DNA from: Burkholderiaceae bacterium 26
GTDB taxonomy: Bacteria; Pseudomonadota; Gammaproteobacteria; Burkholderiales; Burkholderiaceae
Reading direction: 5' to 3'
Length of the DNA: 64,000 nucleotides
Assembly (NCBI GenBank): GCA_000955795.1
Contig: JYOB01000002.1
Location: forward strand, 109,665-173,664
Both the position numbers and the translations under genes were made by a program. This document shows positions 47,246 through 56,603 of the stretch, in pieces (within the stretch, counting starts at the first letter, position 1; every line of letters begins with the position of its first letter). The notes under the pieces were generated by a model. That model had not been told where the DNA came from. It saw nothing but the letters and a program-made list of their open reading frames with translations, and did no database searches.

Positions 47246-47546
47246 ATGCACGACATTGAAACCGCGCTCCACCCAGCATGCGGCGCGTCCACCATCTCGG
47301 AATCGCCGCGCAAGAACTGGCTCATGAAGCGAAACTGCTCGCTTTCAACCCGCCAGACTGGCTGGTCCACCCCCTTGGTCGTCATTCCCCTGTTCGTAAT
47401 CGCTTGGTTTTTTTGTATGGCAACGCGCGTGACTGGTGTCGCCTGATGCGGGGCTGGAGGTCGCGATTCTCGGATGGGCATTGCTGTACTATGCCCGCCA
47501 CGCCTCCGATTATGGGCAGGTCAAGCTGGAGATGGCCGGCCCGTGA
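47246..47546 (+). pseudogene. DUF2244 family gene, broken by a frameshift and a stop
   Basis: ATG 47246 follows GGAG and reads MHDIETALHPACGASTISES then KRNCSLSTRQ and a membrane helix VVIPLFVIAWFF. A run of seven T (47408-47414) then shifts the frame. Removing one T gives FVWQRA, a TGA at 47430-47432, then LVSPDAGLEVAILGWALLYY and ARHASDYGQVKLEMAGP to a stop at 47544-47546. DUF2244 proteins have a Trp at the TGA position and end in AGLE...ARHA-type sequence, so TGA probably arose from TGG. Two independent lesions make a real pseudogene likely. The intact family precedes coxB in related genomes. Confidence 0.8.
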
Positions 47547-47678
47547 TCTAGCAGGTGAGCGTCAGGCGGCGCAAGCTTGCGGACGAGCTTTCCCGGTGTT
47601 GGGACACGGGCAACCAACCCAGGTCTCATGAGCCGCGCACCGGGGCAGAGTGGAATCTGTCAATTGGGTAGATAAAAA

Positions 47679-48935
47679 ATGAAAATGTTGAATAAGACAT
47701 TGGCAAGTTTGCTGGCGGCAGGCTCCCTCCTCGCCCTCAGTCAAACGGCCCTGGCACTGGAAGACATGCCGGGCGGCCCCGCAGTGCGGCAGCTCAATCT
47801 CGCGCCCCCGGTCACCAAGATCGCCGCCGAGATCCATTGGCTGCACTGGATGATGCTGATCATCTGTGTCGTGATCTTCATCGGTGTATTCGGGGTGATG
47901 TTCTACTCCATTTTCAAGCACCGTAAGTCGGTCGGCCACAAACCGGCGACGTTCCACGAAAGCACCACGGTTGAAATCATCTGGACCATCGTGCCGTTCC
48001 TGATCGTGATCGGGATGGCGCTGCCGGCCACCAAGGCCGTGGTCGCAATGAAGGACACCACCAATTCCGACCTCACCATCAAGGCCACCGGTTACCAGTG
48101 GAAGTGGGGTTACGACTACCTGAAGGGCGAAGGCGAGGGCATTTCGTTCCTCTCCACGCTCACCACGCCGCGTGACCAGATCAACAACCAGGCGCCCAAG
48201 TCGAACACATACCTGATCGAGGTCGACAACGAACTGGTCGTGCCGGTCAATCGCAAGGTGCGCATCGTCACCACCGCCAACGACGTGATCCACTCGTGGA
48301 TGATCCCGGCGTTTGGCGTCAAGCAGGACGCGATCCCGGGCTTCGTGCGCGACACATGGTTCAAGGCTGAGAAGGTCGGCGTGTATCGCGGCCAGTGCGC
48401 CGAACTGTGCGGCAAGGAACATGCCTTCATGCCGATCGTGGTGCGCGTGCTTTCGCAGGACGACTACACCAAGTGGGTCGACGGCAAGAAGAAGGAAATG
48501 GCCGCCAAGGCCGATGACCCGACCAAGACCTACACGCTGGAAGAGCTGAAGTCGCGCGGCGAGAAGGTCTACACCGCCAACTGCGCGGTCTGCCACCAGC
48601 CCAACGGCAAGGGCGGCGGTCCGTTCCCGGCGCTCGATGGTTCGAAGATCGCGAATGGTCCGCTGGCTGACCACGTGAATATCGTCCTGCATGGCAAGAA
48701 TGCGATGCCGCCCTGGGCTTCGGCACTCAATGATGTGGAAATCGCCTCGGTCATCACGTACGAGCGCAACAACTGGGGCAACCACACGGGTGACCTGCTG
48801 CAGCCGACGCAAGTGAAGGACGCGCGCGGCGGCAAGATGCCCGAAGGCGGTGGCGCCAAGACCGCCGCAACTGAATCCGCCGGCAAGGTGGCGTCCCAAC
48901 AAGCGAACGCGGCCGAAGACCGCAACGCTGGCTGA
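47679..48935 (+). CDS. coxB: cytochrome c oxidase subunit II with cytochrome c domain
   Basis: A 418-residue subunit. A signal peptide (residues 1-26, ending ALA-LED) is followed by two membrane helices. The CuA site includes [11 protein letters not shown] and [16 protein letters not shown], with both Cys, His and Met ligands. A C-terminal cytochrome c domain has C302-A-V-C305-H306 and NAMPPW for the Met ligand, making this a caa3-type enzyme. It is the first intact gene of the cox cluster; coxA follows by 41 bp. Confidence 0.96.
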   Translation: MKMLNKTLASLLAAGSLLALSQTALALEDMPGGPAVRQLNLAPPVTKIAAEIHWLHWMMLIICVVIFIGVFGVMFYSIFKHRKSVGHKPATFHESTTVEIIWTIVPFLIVIGMALPATKAVVAMKDTTNSDLTIKATGYQWKWGYDYLKGEGEGISFLSTLTTPRDQINNQAPKSNTYLIEVDNELVVPVNRKVRIVTTANDVIHSWMIPAFGVKQDAIPGFVRDTWFKAEKVGVYRGQCAELCGKEHAFMPIVVRVLSQDDYTKWVDGKKKEMAAKADDPTKTYTLEELKSRGEKVYTANCAVCHQPNGKGGGPFPALDGSKIANGPLADHVNIVLHGKNAMPPWASALNDVEIASVITYERNNWGNHTGDLLQPTQVKDARGGKMPEGGGAKTAATESAGKVASQQANAAEDRNAG

Positions 48936-48976
48936 TTGATCGTCTGCGTGACGAACCGAACCCTAGGAGTTCCTCG

Positions 48977-50581
48977 ATGAGCACCGCTGTTACGCACCCG
49001 CAAGATCACGCGCACGGTCATGGAGACGACCATGCGCACGACCATCCGCATGGCTGGCGCCGTTGGCTGTTTGCGACCAACCACAAGGACATCGGTACGT
49101 TGTACCTGCTGTTCTCTTTCATGATGCTGCTCTCGGGCGGCACGCTGGCCTTGCTGATCCGCCTTGAGCTGTTCCAGCCCGGCCTGCAGTTCTTCCATCC
49201 GGAGCTGTTCAACCAGTTCACCACGCTGCATGGCCTGATCATGGTGTTCGGCGCGATCATGCCGGCCTTCGTGGGCTTTGCGAACTGGATGATTCCGCTG
49301 CAGGTTGGCGCGTCCGACATGGCCTTTGCGCGGATGAACAACTTCAGCTTCTGGCTGCTGCCGCCTGCGGCACTGCTGCTGGTGGGCTCGTTCTTCGCAC
49401 CGGGTGGCGCCACGGCTGCCGGCTGGACGCTCTATGCACCGTTGTCTGTGCAGATGGGCCCGGGTATGGACATGGCGATCTTCGCGATCCACATCATGGG
49501 CGCATCGTCGATCATGGGTGCGATCAACATCATCGTGACCATCCTGAACATGCGCGCGCCCGGCATGACGCTGATGAAGATGCCGATGTTCTGCTGGACG
49601 TGGCTGATCACGGCGTACCTGCTGATTGCCGTGATGCCGGTGCTCGCGGGTGCGATCACCATGGTGCTGACCGACCGCCACTTCGGCACGAGCTTCTTCT
49701 CGGCTGCAGGCGGTGGTGACCCGGTGATGTACCAGCACATCTTCTGGTTCTTCGGGCACCCCGAGGTGTACATCATGATCTTGCCGGCGTTCGGCATCAT
49801 CAGCCAGATCGTGCCGGCCTTCGCACGCAAGCCGCTGTTTGGCTACAGCTCGATGGTGTATGCCACGGCTTCCATCGCCATCCTGTCGTTCATCGTGTGG
49901 GCCCACCACATGTTCACGACCGGCATGCCCGTGACCGGCCAGCTGTTCTTCATGTACGCGACGATGCTGATTGCGGTGCCGACCGGCGTGAAGATCTTCA
50001 ACTGGGTGGCCACGATGTGGCGCGGCTCGATGACGTTCGAGACGCCCATGCTGTTCGCAATCGGCTTCATCTTCGTGTTCACGGTGGGCGGCTTCACGGG
50101 TCTGATCCTGGCCGTGGCCCCGATCGACATCCAGCTGCAGGACACGTATTACGTGGTGGCGCACTTCCACTACGTGCTGGTGGCCGGTTCGCTGTTTGCG
50201 CTGTTCGCGGGCTTCTACTACTGGGGTCCGAAGTGGTCGGGCTACATGTACAGCGAGACGCGCGGCAAGATCCACTTCTGGGGTTCGATGATCACCTTCA
50301 ACCTCACGTTCTTCCCGATGCACTTCCTGGGCCTGGCTGGCATGCCGCGCCGCTATGCCGACTATCCGCAGCAGTTCGCCGACTTCAATGCCGTAGCGTC
50401 GATCGGTGCCCTGGGCTTCGGCCTGATGCAGGTGTATTTCTTCTTCTTCGTGGTGCTGCCGTCGTACCGCGGTGGCGAGAAGGCCGCCGACAAGCCGTGG
50501 GATGGCGCGGAAGGCCTGGAGTGGACCGTGCCGTCGCCGGCGCCGTTCCACACCTTTGAAGAACCGCCGCACGTGAAGTAA
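48977..50581 (+). CDS. coxA: cytochrome c oxidase subunit I
   Basis: A 534-residue haem-copper oxidase core with about twelve helices. The haem ligand His in [15 protein letters not shown], the binuclear-centre [13 protein letters not shown] with the His-Tyr crosslink partners, [11 protein letters not shown] and [11 protein letters not shown] are all present. The N-terminus is His-rich and cytoplasmic. Reduces oxygen and pumps protons. Confidence 0.97.
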   Translation: MSTAVTHPQDHAHGHGDDHAHDHPHGWRRWLFATNHKDIGTLYLLFSFMMLLSGGTLALLIRLELFQPGLQFFHPELFNQFTTLHGLIMVFGAIMPAFVGFANWMIPLQVGASDMAFARMNNFSFWLLPPAALLLVGSFFAPGGATAAGWTLYAPLSVQMGPGMDMAIFAIHIMGASSIMGAINIIVTILNMRAPGMTLMKMPMFCWTWLITAYLLIAVMPVLAGAITMVLTDRHFGTSFFSAAGGGDPVMYQHIFWFFGHPEVYIMILPAFGIISQIVPAFARKPLFGYSSMVYATASIAILSFIVWAHHMFTTGMPVTGQLFFMYATMLIAVPTGVKIFNWVATMWRGSMTFETPMLFAIGFIFVFTVGGFTGLILAVAPIDIQLQDTYYVVAHFHYVLVAGSLFALFAGFYYWGPKWSGYMYSETRGKIHFWGSMITFNLTFFPMHFLGLAGMPRRYADYPQQFADFNAVASIGALGFGLMQVYFFFFVVLPSYRGGEKAADKPWDGAEGLEWTVPSPAPFHTFEEPPHVK

Positions 50582-50642
50582 TGCAGGTTTCGCGGGGCGG
50601 GCTGCCGATCCTGGCGCTGGCCCCGCGATCCTCCGGACAACG

Positions 50643-50771
50643 ATGTCGAATCCAGAAAAAAGCCTAACACCCGAGCAACGCGCCGCCAATCGCCGCCTGG
50701 GGCTCATCCTCGGCACGATCGCGTTGGTTTTCTTTCTGGGTGTGATTTTCAAGCGCGTGGTGTTCGGCTAG
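50643..50771 (+). CDS. small cytochrome oxidase assembly protein (42 residues)
   Basis: The frame reads MSNPEKSLTPEQRAANRRLG then a membrane helix (LILGTIALVFFLGVIFK) and ends RVVFG. Small single-pass proteins of this form lie between coxA and ctaG in many betaproteobacteria and are named cytochrome oxidase small assembly protein. It is 61 bp after coxA and 49 bp before ctaG, in the same direction. Confidence 0.85.
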   Translation: MSNPEKSLTPEQRAANRRLGLILGTIALVFFLGVIFKRVVFG

Positions 50772-50820
50772 CCCGACAGGCGACGCGCCGATCGCCGAAC
50801 CGAGATTTCGCGAGACCCCT

Positions 50821-51429
50821 ATGAGCCAGACACCGGCGCAGCCGGACCCGTCCCAAAACGACAAAGCCCTCGAGCGCGGCCTGAATCGGTCCATGCTTGG
50901 CAAGCTCGCCGTTGTGGTCGTGATCATGTTCGGCTTCGGCTACGCGATGGTGCCGCTGTACAAGAAAATCTGCGAGCTCACGAACATCAACGTGTTGAAC
51001 TCACGGGATGAAGATGGCGGCGCGCTGCGCAACTCGCAGGTCGACAAGACGCGCACGATCACGGTGGAATTCGATTCGAACAGCCAAGGGCCGTTCCGCT
51101 TCCGCCCCGTCAAGAACAGCATGGATGTGCACCCCGGCGAGATCAACCAGATCGTCTACGAGGTGGTGAACAAGGAGGGGCGTACGGTCGAGGCGCAGGC
51201 CATCCCGAGTTACGCGCCCAAGCAGGCAACCGAATTCTTTAAGAAGATCGAGTGTTTTTGTTTCAAGCAACAGACGCTGAAGGCCAACGAATCACGCGAG
51301 ATGCCGGTGGTGTTTGTGATTGATCCGGATCTTCCCAAGGACGTGAAGACAATCACCTTGTCCTACACTTTCTTTGAAATCCACGCGCCGTCGGCCATTG
51401 CGCCGGCGATGCCGACCAAGGGAACGTGA
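50821..51429 (+). CDS. ctaG: cytochrome c oxidase assembly protein Cox11/CtaG
   Basis: A 202-residue protein with one membrane helix (about 25-45) and a periplasmic copper-binding domain with the CFCF motif (IECFCFKQQ). It delivers copper to CuB of subunit I. Four bases separate its stop from the DUF2970 gene. Confidence 0.96.
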   Translation: MSQTPAQPDPSQNDKALERGLNRSMLGKLAVVVVIMFGFGYAMVPLYKKICELTNINVLNSRDEDGGALRNSQVDKTRTITVEFDSNSQGPFRFRPVKNSMDVHPGEINQIVYEVVNKEGRTVEAQAIPSYAPKQATEFFKKIECFCFKQQTLKANESREMPVVFVIDPDLPKDVKTITLSYTFFEIHAPSAIAPAMPTKGT

Positions 51430-51433
51430 GGAC

Positions 51434-51646
51434 ATGGACGAACTGAAGGAAGCGACCAAGCGACGCGCGTCATTCGCACAGACGATGAAGGCGGTGTTCT
51501 GGTCCTTCTTCGGTGTGCGCAAGGGCCGCGATCATGACCGTGACATGGCGCAGTTGAATCCCGTGCACGTGATCATCGCGGGCATTCTGGCGGCGGTCAT
51601 GTTTATCGTTGTGCTGCTGTTGATCGTGCGGGCAGTTGTCGGTTGA
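51434..51646 (+). CDS. DUF2970 family membrane protein
   Basis: A 70-residue single-pass protein: a charged N-terminal part (MDELKEATKRRASFAQTMKA-VFWSFFGVRKGRDH) and a C-terminal helix (HVIIAGILAAVMFIVVLLLI). Usual position is between ctaG and coxC in Burkholderiales. Function unknown, probably oxidase assembly. The ATG at 51434 is five bases past the ctaG stop. Confidence 0.88.
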   Translation: MDELKEATKRRASFAQTMKAVFWSFFGVRKGRDHDRDMAQLNPVHVIIAGILAAVMFIVVLLLIVRAVVG

Positions 51647-51735
51647 GGATTGAGAAGGTTGAGGAGACGGCCCTCGCAGCATGGGCTGGGCAACATCAAG
51701 TGGATTCCTAAAAAAATAGAGCTGGAGAAAAAGAG

Positions 51736-52596
51736 ATGAGTGCGAATCGAGCAAACGCTCCGTACTACTTCGTGCCCGGGCCGTCGCGGCATCCGATTAC
51801 GGCAAGCCTCGGCCTGCTGATCGTGCTGTTGAGCTCCGCTGCGTGGGTGAATGCTCAGCCCTGGGCCCCGTGGACGTTCCTGATCGGCCTGCTGTGGTTC
51901 CTCTTTGTGCTGCGTGCGTGGTTTGCCGATGCCATCTCCGAATCCGAGACCGGCAAGTACGGCGACCGCGTGGATGCCTCGTTCCGCTGGTCGATGAGCT
52001 GGTTCATCTTCTCGGAAGTGATGTTCTTCGCGGCGTTCTTCGGCGCGCTGTTCTATGCCCGCACGATTGCCATGCCGTGGCTCGGCGATCTGAACAACAA
52101 GCTGCTGTGGCCCGACTTCAACGCGCTGTGGCCGAATGCCGGCCCGGCTGGCACGGTGGCGCCATTCACGACGATGGGGCCGTGGCCGATCCCGACCATC
52201 AACACGGCGCTGCTGCTGACTTCCGGCGTGACGCTCACGTGGGCGCACCATGCGTTGCGTGAAGGCAAGCGCGCCCAAGTCATCCAGGGCCTGCTGCTGA
52301 CGATCCTCCTGGGCTTCACGTTCATGGGCTTCCAGGCGTTCGAGTACATCCACGCCTATCACGAACTGAACCTGAAGCTGACCTCGGGTATCTATGGTTC
52401 AACGTTCTTCTTGCTGACCGGCTTCCACGGCTTCCACGTGACGATGGGCGCGATCATGCTGTCGGTGGTGCTGGGCCGCGTGATCAAGGGCCACTTCACG
52501 CCAGAGCACCACTTTGCGTTCGAAGGCGCCGCGTGGTATTGGCACTTTGTGGACGTGGTGTGGCTGGGTTTGTACGTGGTGGTGTACTGGCTGTAA
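51736..52596 (+). CDS. coxC: cytochrome c oxidase subunit III
   Basis: A 286-residue subunit with about seven helices. MSWFIFSEVMFFAAFFGALF, with the conserved Glu, GFHGFHVTMGAIML and AWYWHFVDVVWLGLYVVVYW are family signatures. Ends the first cox operon; a terminator-like hairpin follows at 52663. Confidence 0.96.
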   Translation: MSANRANAPYYFVPGPSRHPITASLGLLIVLLSSAAWVNAQPWAPWTFLIGLLWFLFVLRAWFADAISESETGKYGDRVDASFRWSMSWFIFSEVMFFAAFFGALFYARTIAMPWLGDLNNKLLWPDFNALWPNAGPAGTVAPFTTMGPWPIPTINTALLLTSGVTLTWAHHALREGKRAQVIQGLLLTILLGFTFMGFQAFEYIHAYHELNLKLTSGIYGSTFFLLTGFHGFHVTMGAIMLSVVLGRVIKGHFTPEHHFAFEGAAWYWHFVDVVWLGLYVVVYWL

Positions 52597-52662
52597 GGCA
52601 GTATGGGATTGGAGTGGCGCCCTTTGCGCCGCTCCGCAGCCCGGCCACGACAGGCGAAGACA

Positions 52663-52700
52663 ATGCCGCAGACGGGACACCGCTGCGGCGTTTTCGTTTT
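52663..52700 (+). terminator. terminator after coxC
   Basis: Stem GCCGCAG (52665-52671) with CTGCGGC (52683-52689), then GTTTTCGTTTTTC. Confidence 0.75.
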
Positions 52701-52724
52701 TCTGGCGTGAGCGATTTGCTGCGG

Positions 52725-52934
52725 CTATTGGCCGAAGCGGATGCCGGTACTGTGAATCCACCCCAGCCGGTTCGCGACCAAGATGAAGATGAATAGCGCG
52801 ATCGAGAACCCGACGCGGAACATCAACGAGCGAACGGTGCGGTTGCTGTGGCCCTTGTCGCGCATCAGGAAGAACAGTGCGGAGGCAAGGCTGCCGAGGA
52901 TCAGCAGAAACGCAATGGCAACGACGATGCGCAT
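52725..52934 (-). CDS. twin-transmembrane-helix small protein
   Basis: A 69-residue protein with two helices (about 2-22 and 40-58) and a basic loop (RDKGHSNRTVRSLMFRVG). It belongs to the DUF2909-type twin transmembrane family found inside cox clusters. It is on the strand opposite to its neighbours, convergent with coxC and divergent from surf1, so it has its own promoter in the 69-bp gap before surf1. Function unknown. Confidence 0.85.
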   Translation of the reverse strand: MRIVVAIAFLLILGSLASALFFLMRDKGHSNRTVRSLMFRVGFSIALFIFILVANRLGWIHSTGIRFGQ

Positions 52935-53003
52935 GGAGGGTTGCGGGTTGGGCGACGAAGGGTTGGAAATGGCTGCCGAGCATTATCGCACCGAGGCTGC
53001 GCA

Positions 53004-53774
53004 ATGACCGTGCGCGTGCCGATGTGGCGTTGGTTTGCGCCTGTGCCGATGCTGGCGGGCGTGGCGCTGATTGCGCTCACGTGCGCGCTCGGGCGTTGGC
53101 AGCTTTCGCGTGCGCATGAGCGCATCGAGCGGCAGGCCCGCATCGTGGCGCTGGAAAATGCGCCCGCCCAACGCATCACTGCTCAACCTGTGACGGCAGA
53201 TTCAGTGATGTACCGACCGGTGCTGCTGCGCGGAACGTTCGACGTGGCGCACACGGTGCTGCTGGAAAATCGCCCACACGTCACCAACGACGTATCGCGC
53301 CCCGGTTTTGAGGTGCTCATCCCGCTCAAGCTGGAAGGGGCGGGCGGGCGTGCTGTGTTGGTTGATCGGGGCTGGCTGCCGCGCGATCTGGCCGACCGCA
53401 CGCGCATCGCGCCATACAGCACGCCGGCGGGCGAAGTGCAGGTCGAAGGGATGGCGGTGCCACATGCCAGCCGGGTCTTCAGCCTGGGCCGCAAGGATGG
53501 CGCGGATGAAGTCGGCCAGCGACTTAGGCAGAATATCGACCTCGACGCTTTCTCGCGCGAAATCGGCGTGCCGCTCCAACCGTTTGTGGTGCAGCAGCAA
53601 TCCGACGCGCAGGACGGCCTGTTGCGCGATTGGCCGCGTGCAGACTTGGGCGCCGATCGCAATTACGGCTACGCATTCCAGTGGTTTGCGATGGCAGCGG
53701 CGCTGCTTGGGCTGATGGTCTTCTACAGCGTGCGGCGTTATCGCCGCTTGGCGGGCGCGTCGGAGCCCGTTTGA
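53004..53774 (+). CDS. surf1: SURF1-family oxidase assembly protein
   Basis: A 256-residue protein with helices near both ends (about 11-30 and 228-245) and a periplasmic domain between. The GRWQLSRAHERI, VLVDRGWLPRDLA and final NYGYAFQWFAMA segments are typical. It helps insert haem A into subunit I. Start ATG 53004; a longer frame from 52848 runs through the divergent small gene and is rejected. Confidence 0.94.
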   Translation: MTVRVPMWRWFAPVPMLAGVALIALTCALGRWQLSRAHERIERQARIVALENAPAQRITAQPVTADSVMYRPVLLRGTFDVAHTVLLENRPHVTNDVSRPGFEVLIPLKLEGAGGRAVLVDRGWLPRDLADRTRIAPYSTPAGEVQVEGMAVPHASRVFSLGRKDGADEVGQRLRQNIDLDAFSREIGVPLQPFVVQQQSDAQDGLLRDWPRADLGADRNYGYAFQWFAMAAALLGLMVFYSVRRYRRLAGASEPV

Positions 53775-53826
53775 ATACGAACTCGCGTTGCGGCTTAGTG
53801 CCGCAGCTGAATGTACTGGGAATCAC

Positions 53827-54483
53827 ATGGTGAATCAGGAATCCGCACCCGGCGCGCCCGGCACTCTTGGCGCGTCCGAAGACCCGCGCATCGACGCGCG
53901 CACGCGTCGCGGCCGCTTGATGATGCTGTTCCTCCTGCTCGTGTGCGCGTCGCCGGTAATCGCGTCGTACCTTGCGTATTACGTTTTCACGCCAGCCGGC
54001 GGCAAGGCGGCGTATGGCGCGCTGGTCGATCCGCAGCGCCCCATTCCGACGGGCCTGATGGTGCAAGACGAGCACGGCACTGAAGTGCCCCTCGCTAGCC
54101 TCAAGGGCAAATGGTTGATGGTGTCCGTGGATGGCAGCGCCTGCGACGACAACTGCGCGCGCAAGCTCTTCACCATGCGCCAACTGCGCATCGGCCAGGG
54201 GCCGGACCGCGACCGCATCGTCCCTGTCTGGCTGGTGACTGACCGCGGTGAAATCGACCCGCGCCTGATCAAGGCCTACAACGACGATTACGGCGCCGTG
54301 CGCTTCCTGCGCGCCCCCGAGTTGCCGAAGAGCTGGCTGGGCGATGGCAAGGCGCCACCCACGGATCATCTCTTCCTGGTCGATCCGCTTGGCAACCTGA
54401 TGATGCAGTTTCCGAAAGATCCGGACCCGAAGAAGGTGCGCGCAGACATGACGCGGCTGCTGAAGTATTCGCGCATCGGATAA
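53827..54483 (+). CDS. SCO-like membrane-anchored thioredoxin-fold protein
   Basis: A 218-residue protein: cytoplasmic N-terminus, one helix (about 31-54), and a periplasmic redoxin-like domain with C106-D-D-N-C110 (CX3C, as in SCO proteins) and a His in TDHLFLVDPLG. The combination fits a divergent SCO-type copper chaperone or thiol oxidoreductase. It is between surf1 and ctaA, and a canonical sco lies four genes later, so the cluster has two such proteins. Confidence 0.85.
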   Translation: MVNQESAPGAPGTLGASEDPRIDARTRRGRLMMLFLLLVCASPVIASYLAYYVFTPAGGKAAYGALVDPQRPIPTGLMVQDEHGTEVPLASLKGKWLMVSVDGSACDDNCARKLFTMRQLRIGQGPDRDRIVPVWLVTDRGEIDPRLIKAYNDDYGAVRFLRAPELPKSWLGDGKAPPTDHLFLVDPLGNLMMQFPKDPDPKKVRADMTRLLKYSRIG

Positions 54484-54486
54484 GCC

Positions 54487-55578
54487 ATGCTGCTGCAACT
54501 TGCCTCCATCGGCATCCTGATCGCGTTGATCCCGCTGTGCTACGTGCTGGTCAAAGGGGATCGCAACAAGTACCGCAAGCTGGTGTGGATCACAGCCTTT
54601 CTGACGCTGGACCTCATCATGTTCGGCAGCTTCACGCGTCTGACCGATTCGGGTCTTGGTTGCCCGGATTGGCCAGGTTGCTACGGCACGTCCAACCCGT
54701 TCCACGCTCGTGACGACATCCATGCGGCGCAGACCGCCATGCCGAGTGGCCCCGTCACGTGGATGAAGGCGTGGATCGAGATGACGCATCGCTACTTTGC
54801 GCTTGCGTTGGGCGTTCTGATCATCACGCTGGTGGTGCTGGCGTGGGTCAAGCGCAAGGAGCTGAAACAATCCCCGTGGTATGCGACAGCCGTGCTGGCG
54901 TTGGTATGCGTGCAGGGCGCCTTTGGTGCCTGGACGGTCACCCTCAAACTGCAGCCGGCAATCGTGGTGACGCACTTGCTGCTGGGCATGTCGTTGCTGG
55001 CCGCGCTGATCTGGCTCGGCTGCAAGAATGATGTGCCGCGTGTGGTGGATGAACGTGGTGCCTCGTTGCGCGTTGCGGCGGCCATCGGGCTCGCGCTGCT
55101 TGTCGTGCAGATTGCGCTGGGCGGCTGGGTCAGCACGAACTACGCTGTGCTGGCCTGTACAGATTTTCCGCTGTGCAACGGCCAGTGGGTGCCGCCGATG
55201 GACTTTGCGCACGGCTTCACGTTCTGGCGCCAACTCGGCAAGACCGCCGGCGGTGACTTTATCTCGCACGATGCGTTGGTGGCTATCCATTGGACCCACC
55301 GCGTGTTTGCGGTCGCTGTGCTGAGCTACCTGGCGTGGCTGGGCCTGCGCGCGCGTCGCATTGGCGGCATCGGCCGTGTCGCTACGGTGCTGCTCGTCGT
55401 GCTGGCCGTGCAATTGGCGACCGGCCTCTCGAACATCGTGCTGGGCTGGCCGCTGCTGGCTGCCGTGGCGCATAACGGCGGCGCGGCTGTGCTGCTGCTG
55501 CTGATGGTGCGTCTGCATTACCTGATCGGGCTCGCACAAGCGCGGGCGCCGATGCCTGTGGCGGCCGCCGTCGTCTGA
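54487..55578 (+). CDS. ctaA: haem A synthase (COX15/CtaA)
   Basis: A 363-residue, eight-helix protein that oxidises haem O to haem A. The pseudo-repeats contain haem-ligand His residues in MKAWIEMTHRYFALALGVLI and ALVAIHWTHRVFAVAVLSYL; TRLTDSGLGCPDWPGCYG is the family's N-terminal signature. Three bases separate it from the previous gene. Confidence 0.96.
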   Translation: MLLQLASIGILIALIPLCYVLVKGDRNKYRKLVWITAFLTLDLIMFGSFTRLTDSGLGCPDWPGCYGTSNPFHARDDIHAAQTAMPSGPVTWMKAWIEMTHRYFALALGVLIITLVVLAWVKRKELKQSPWYATAVLALVCVQGAFGAWTVTLKLQPAIVVTHLLLGMSLLAALIWLGCKNDVPRVVDERGASLRVAAAIGLALLVVQIALGGWVSTNYAVLACTDFPLCNGQWVPPMDFAHGFTFWRQLGKTAGGDFISHDALVAIHWTHRVFAVAVLSYLAWLGLRARRIGGIGRVATVLLVVLAVQLATGLSNIVLGWPLLAAVAHNGGAAVLLLLMVRLHYLIGLAQARAPMPVAAAVV

Positions 55579-55598
55579 AAGCTGTCTGACCGTTTTTT

Positions 55599-56540
55599 AT
55601 GAATACCGTGGCAACCCCAACAACTTCCACTCAACTTCCTGGCTGGCGAACGACCGCATCGCAGTATGCGGCGCTCACCAAGCCGCGCGTCACGCAGCTT
55701 GCCGTGTTTTGCGCCGTGATCGGCATGTTCCTGGCCACCCCGGGTATGGTGCCGTGGCCGGTGCTGATTGGCGGCGCGGTCGGCATCTGGCTGTTTGCCG
55801 GCGCTGCCTTCGCCATCAACTGCCTCGTCGAGCGCAAGATCGACGCGATGATGCGCCGCACGGCCTGGCGCCCCTCAGCCAGCGGCGAGCTGGGCACGCG
55901 CCAGATCCTGGTGTTTTCGGTGGTGCTGGGCGGAGCGGGCATGTGGACGCTGCACGTGTTCGCCAACGACCTGACGATGTGGCTCACATTCGCCACCTTC
56001 ATCGGCTACGCGATCATCTACACGCTGCTGCTCAAGCCGGCCACGCCACAGAACATTGTCATCGGCGGCTTGTCTGGCGCGATGCCGCCGGCGCTGGGCT
56101 GGGCGGCTGTCGCCAACAGCGTGCCGGCCGAGGCGTGGATCCTGGTGCTGATCATCTTCACCTGGACGCCGCCGCACTTCTGGGCGCTCGCGCTGTACCG
56201 CCGCGCAGACTACGCAAAGTCCGGCCTGCCGATGCTGCCGATCACGCACGGCGAGAAATACACGCTGCTGCATATCCTTCTGTACACGCTCATCATGATC
56301 GCCGCGACCATCCTGCCGTTCGTCTACGGCATGAGCGGCTATATCTATTTGGCGACAGCGCTGGTGCTCGGCTTCGGCTTCCTCTCGTATGCGTGGCGCA
56401 TGTACCGCAAATATTCGGACGCGCTGGCGCAGAAGACTTTCCGCTATTCGATCATCTATCTGTCGATCCTGTTTGCCGCGCTGCTGGTGGATCACTACTT
56501 CAAGTTCGGCCCGGCGCTCATGCAAAGCGCGGCGCTGTGA
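55599..56540 (+). CDS. ctaB: protohaem IX farnesyltransferase
   Basis: A 313-residue UbiA-family enzyme making haem O. The first Asp-rich region is in [19 protein letters not shown], and [20 protein letters not shown] follows later. About eight to nine helices. It supplies the substrate of CtaA. It is 20 bp after ctaA. Confidence 0.96.
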   Translation: MNTVATPTTSTQLPGWRTTASQYAALTKPRVTQLAVFCAVIGMFLATPGMVPWPVLIGGAVGIWLFAGAAFAINCLVERKIDAMMRRTAWRPSASGELGTRQILVFSVVLGGAGMWTLHVFANDLTMWLTFATFIGYAIIYTLLLKPATPQNIVIGGLSGAMPPALGWAAVANSVPAEAWILVLIIFTWTPPHFWALALYRRADYAKSGLPMLPITHGEKYTLLHILLYTLIMIAATILPFVYGMSGYIYLATALVLGFGFLSYAWRMYRKYSDALAQKTFRYSIIYLSILFAALLVDHYFKFGPALMQSAAL

Positions 56541-56603
56541 CGCACGGCACCGCCAGCAAGCATGTGCCGTTGGCGGTACGCTAGGCGGTCTGTTTCCAAC
56601 ACG

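Noticed and set aside
47430..47432. TGA in the DUF2244 gene as programmed read-through or selenocysteine
   Set aside because: No SECIS-like hairpin follows, and a separate frameshift 16 bases upstream already breaks the frame.
47278..47631. A 117-codon frame in the region before coxB as a real gene
   Set aside because: It overlaps the DUF2244 remnant in another frame, has no ribosome binding site and no similarity I recognise, whereas the DUF2244 halves are clear.
47562..50752. Long minus-strand frames (446 and 727 codons) opposite coxB and coxA
   Set aside because: They are shadows of strongly biased third codon positions in the cox genes; composition is rich in His and Arg with no recognisable domain.
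51680..51718. Twelve-codon frame before coxC (MGWATSSGFLKK)
   Set aside because: Too short, no clear ribosome binding site, and no related peptide known to me in cox clusters.
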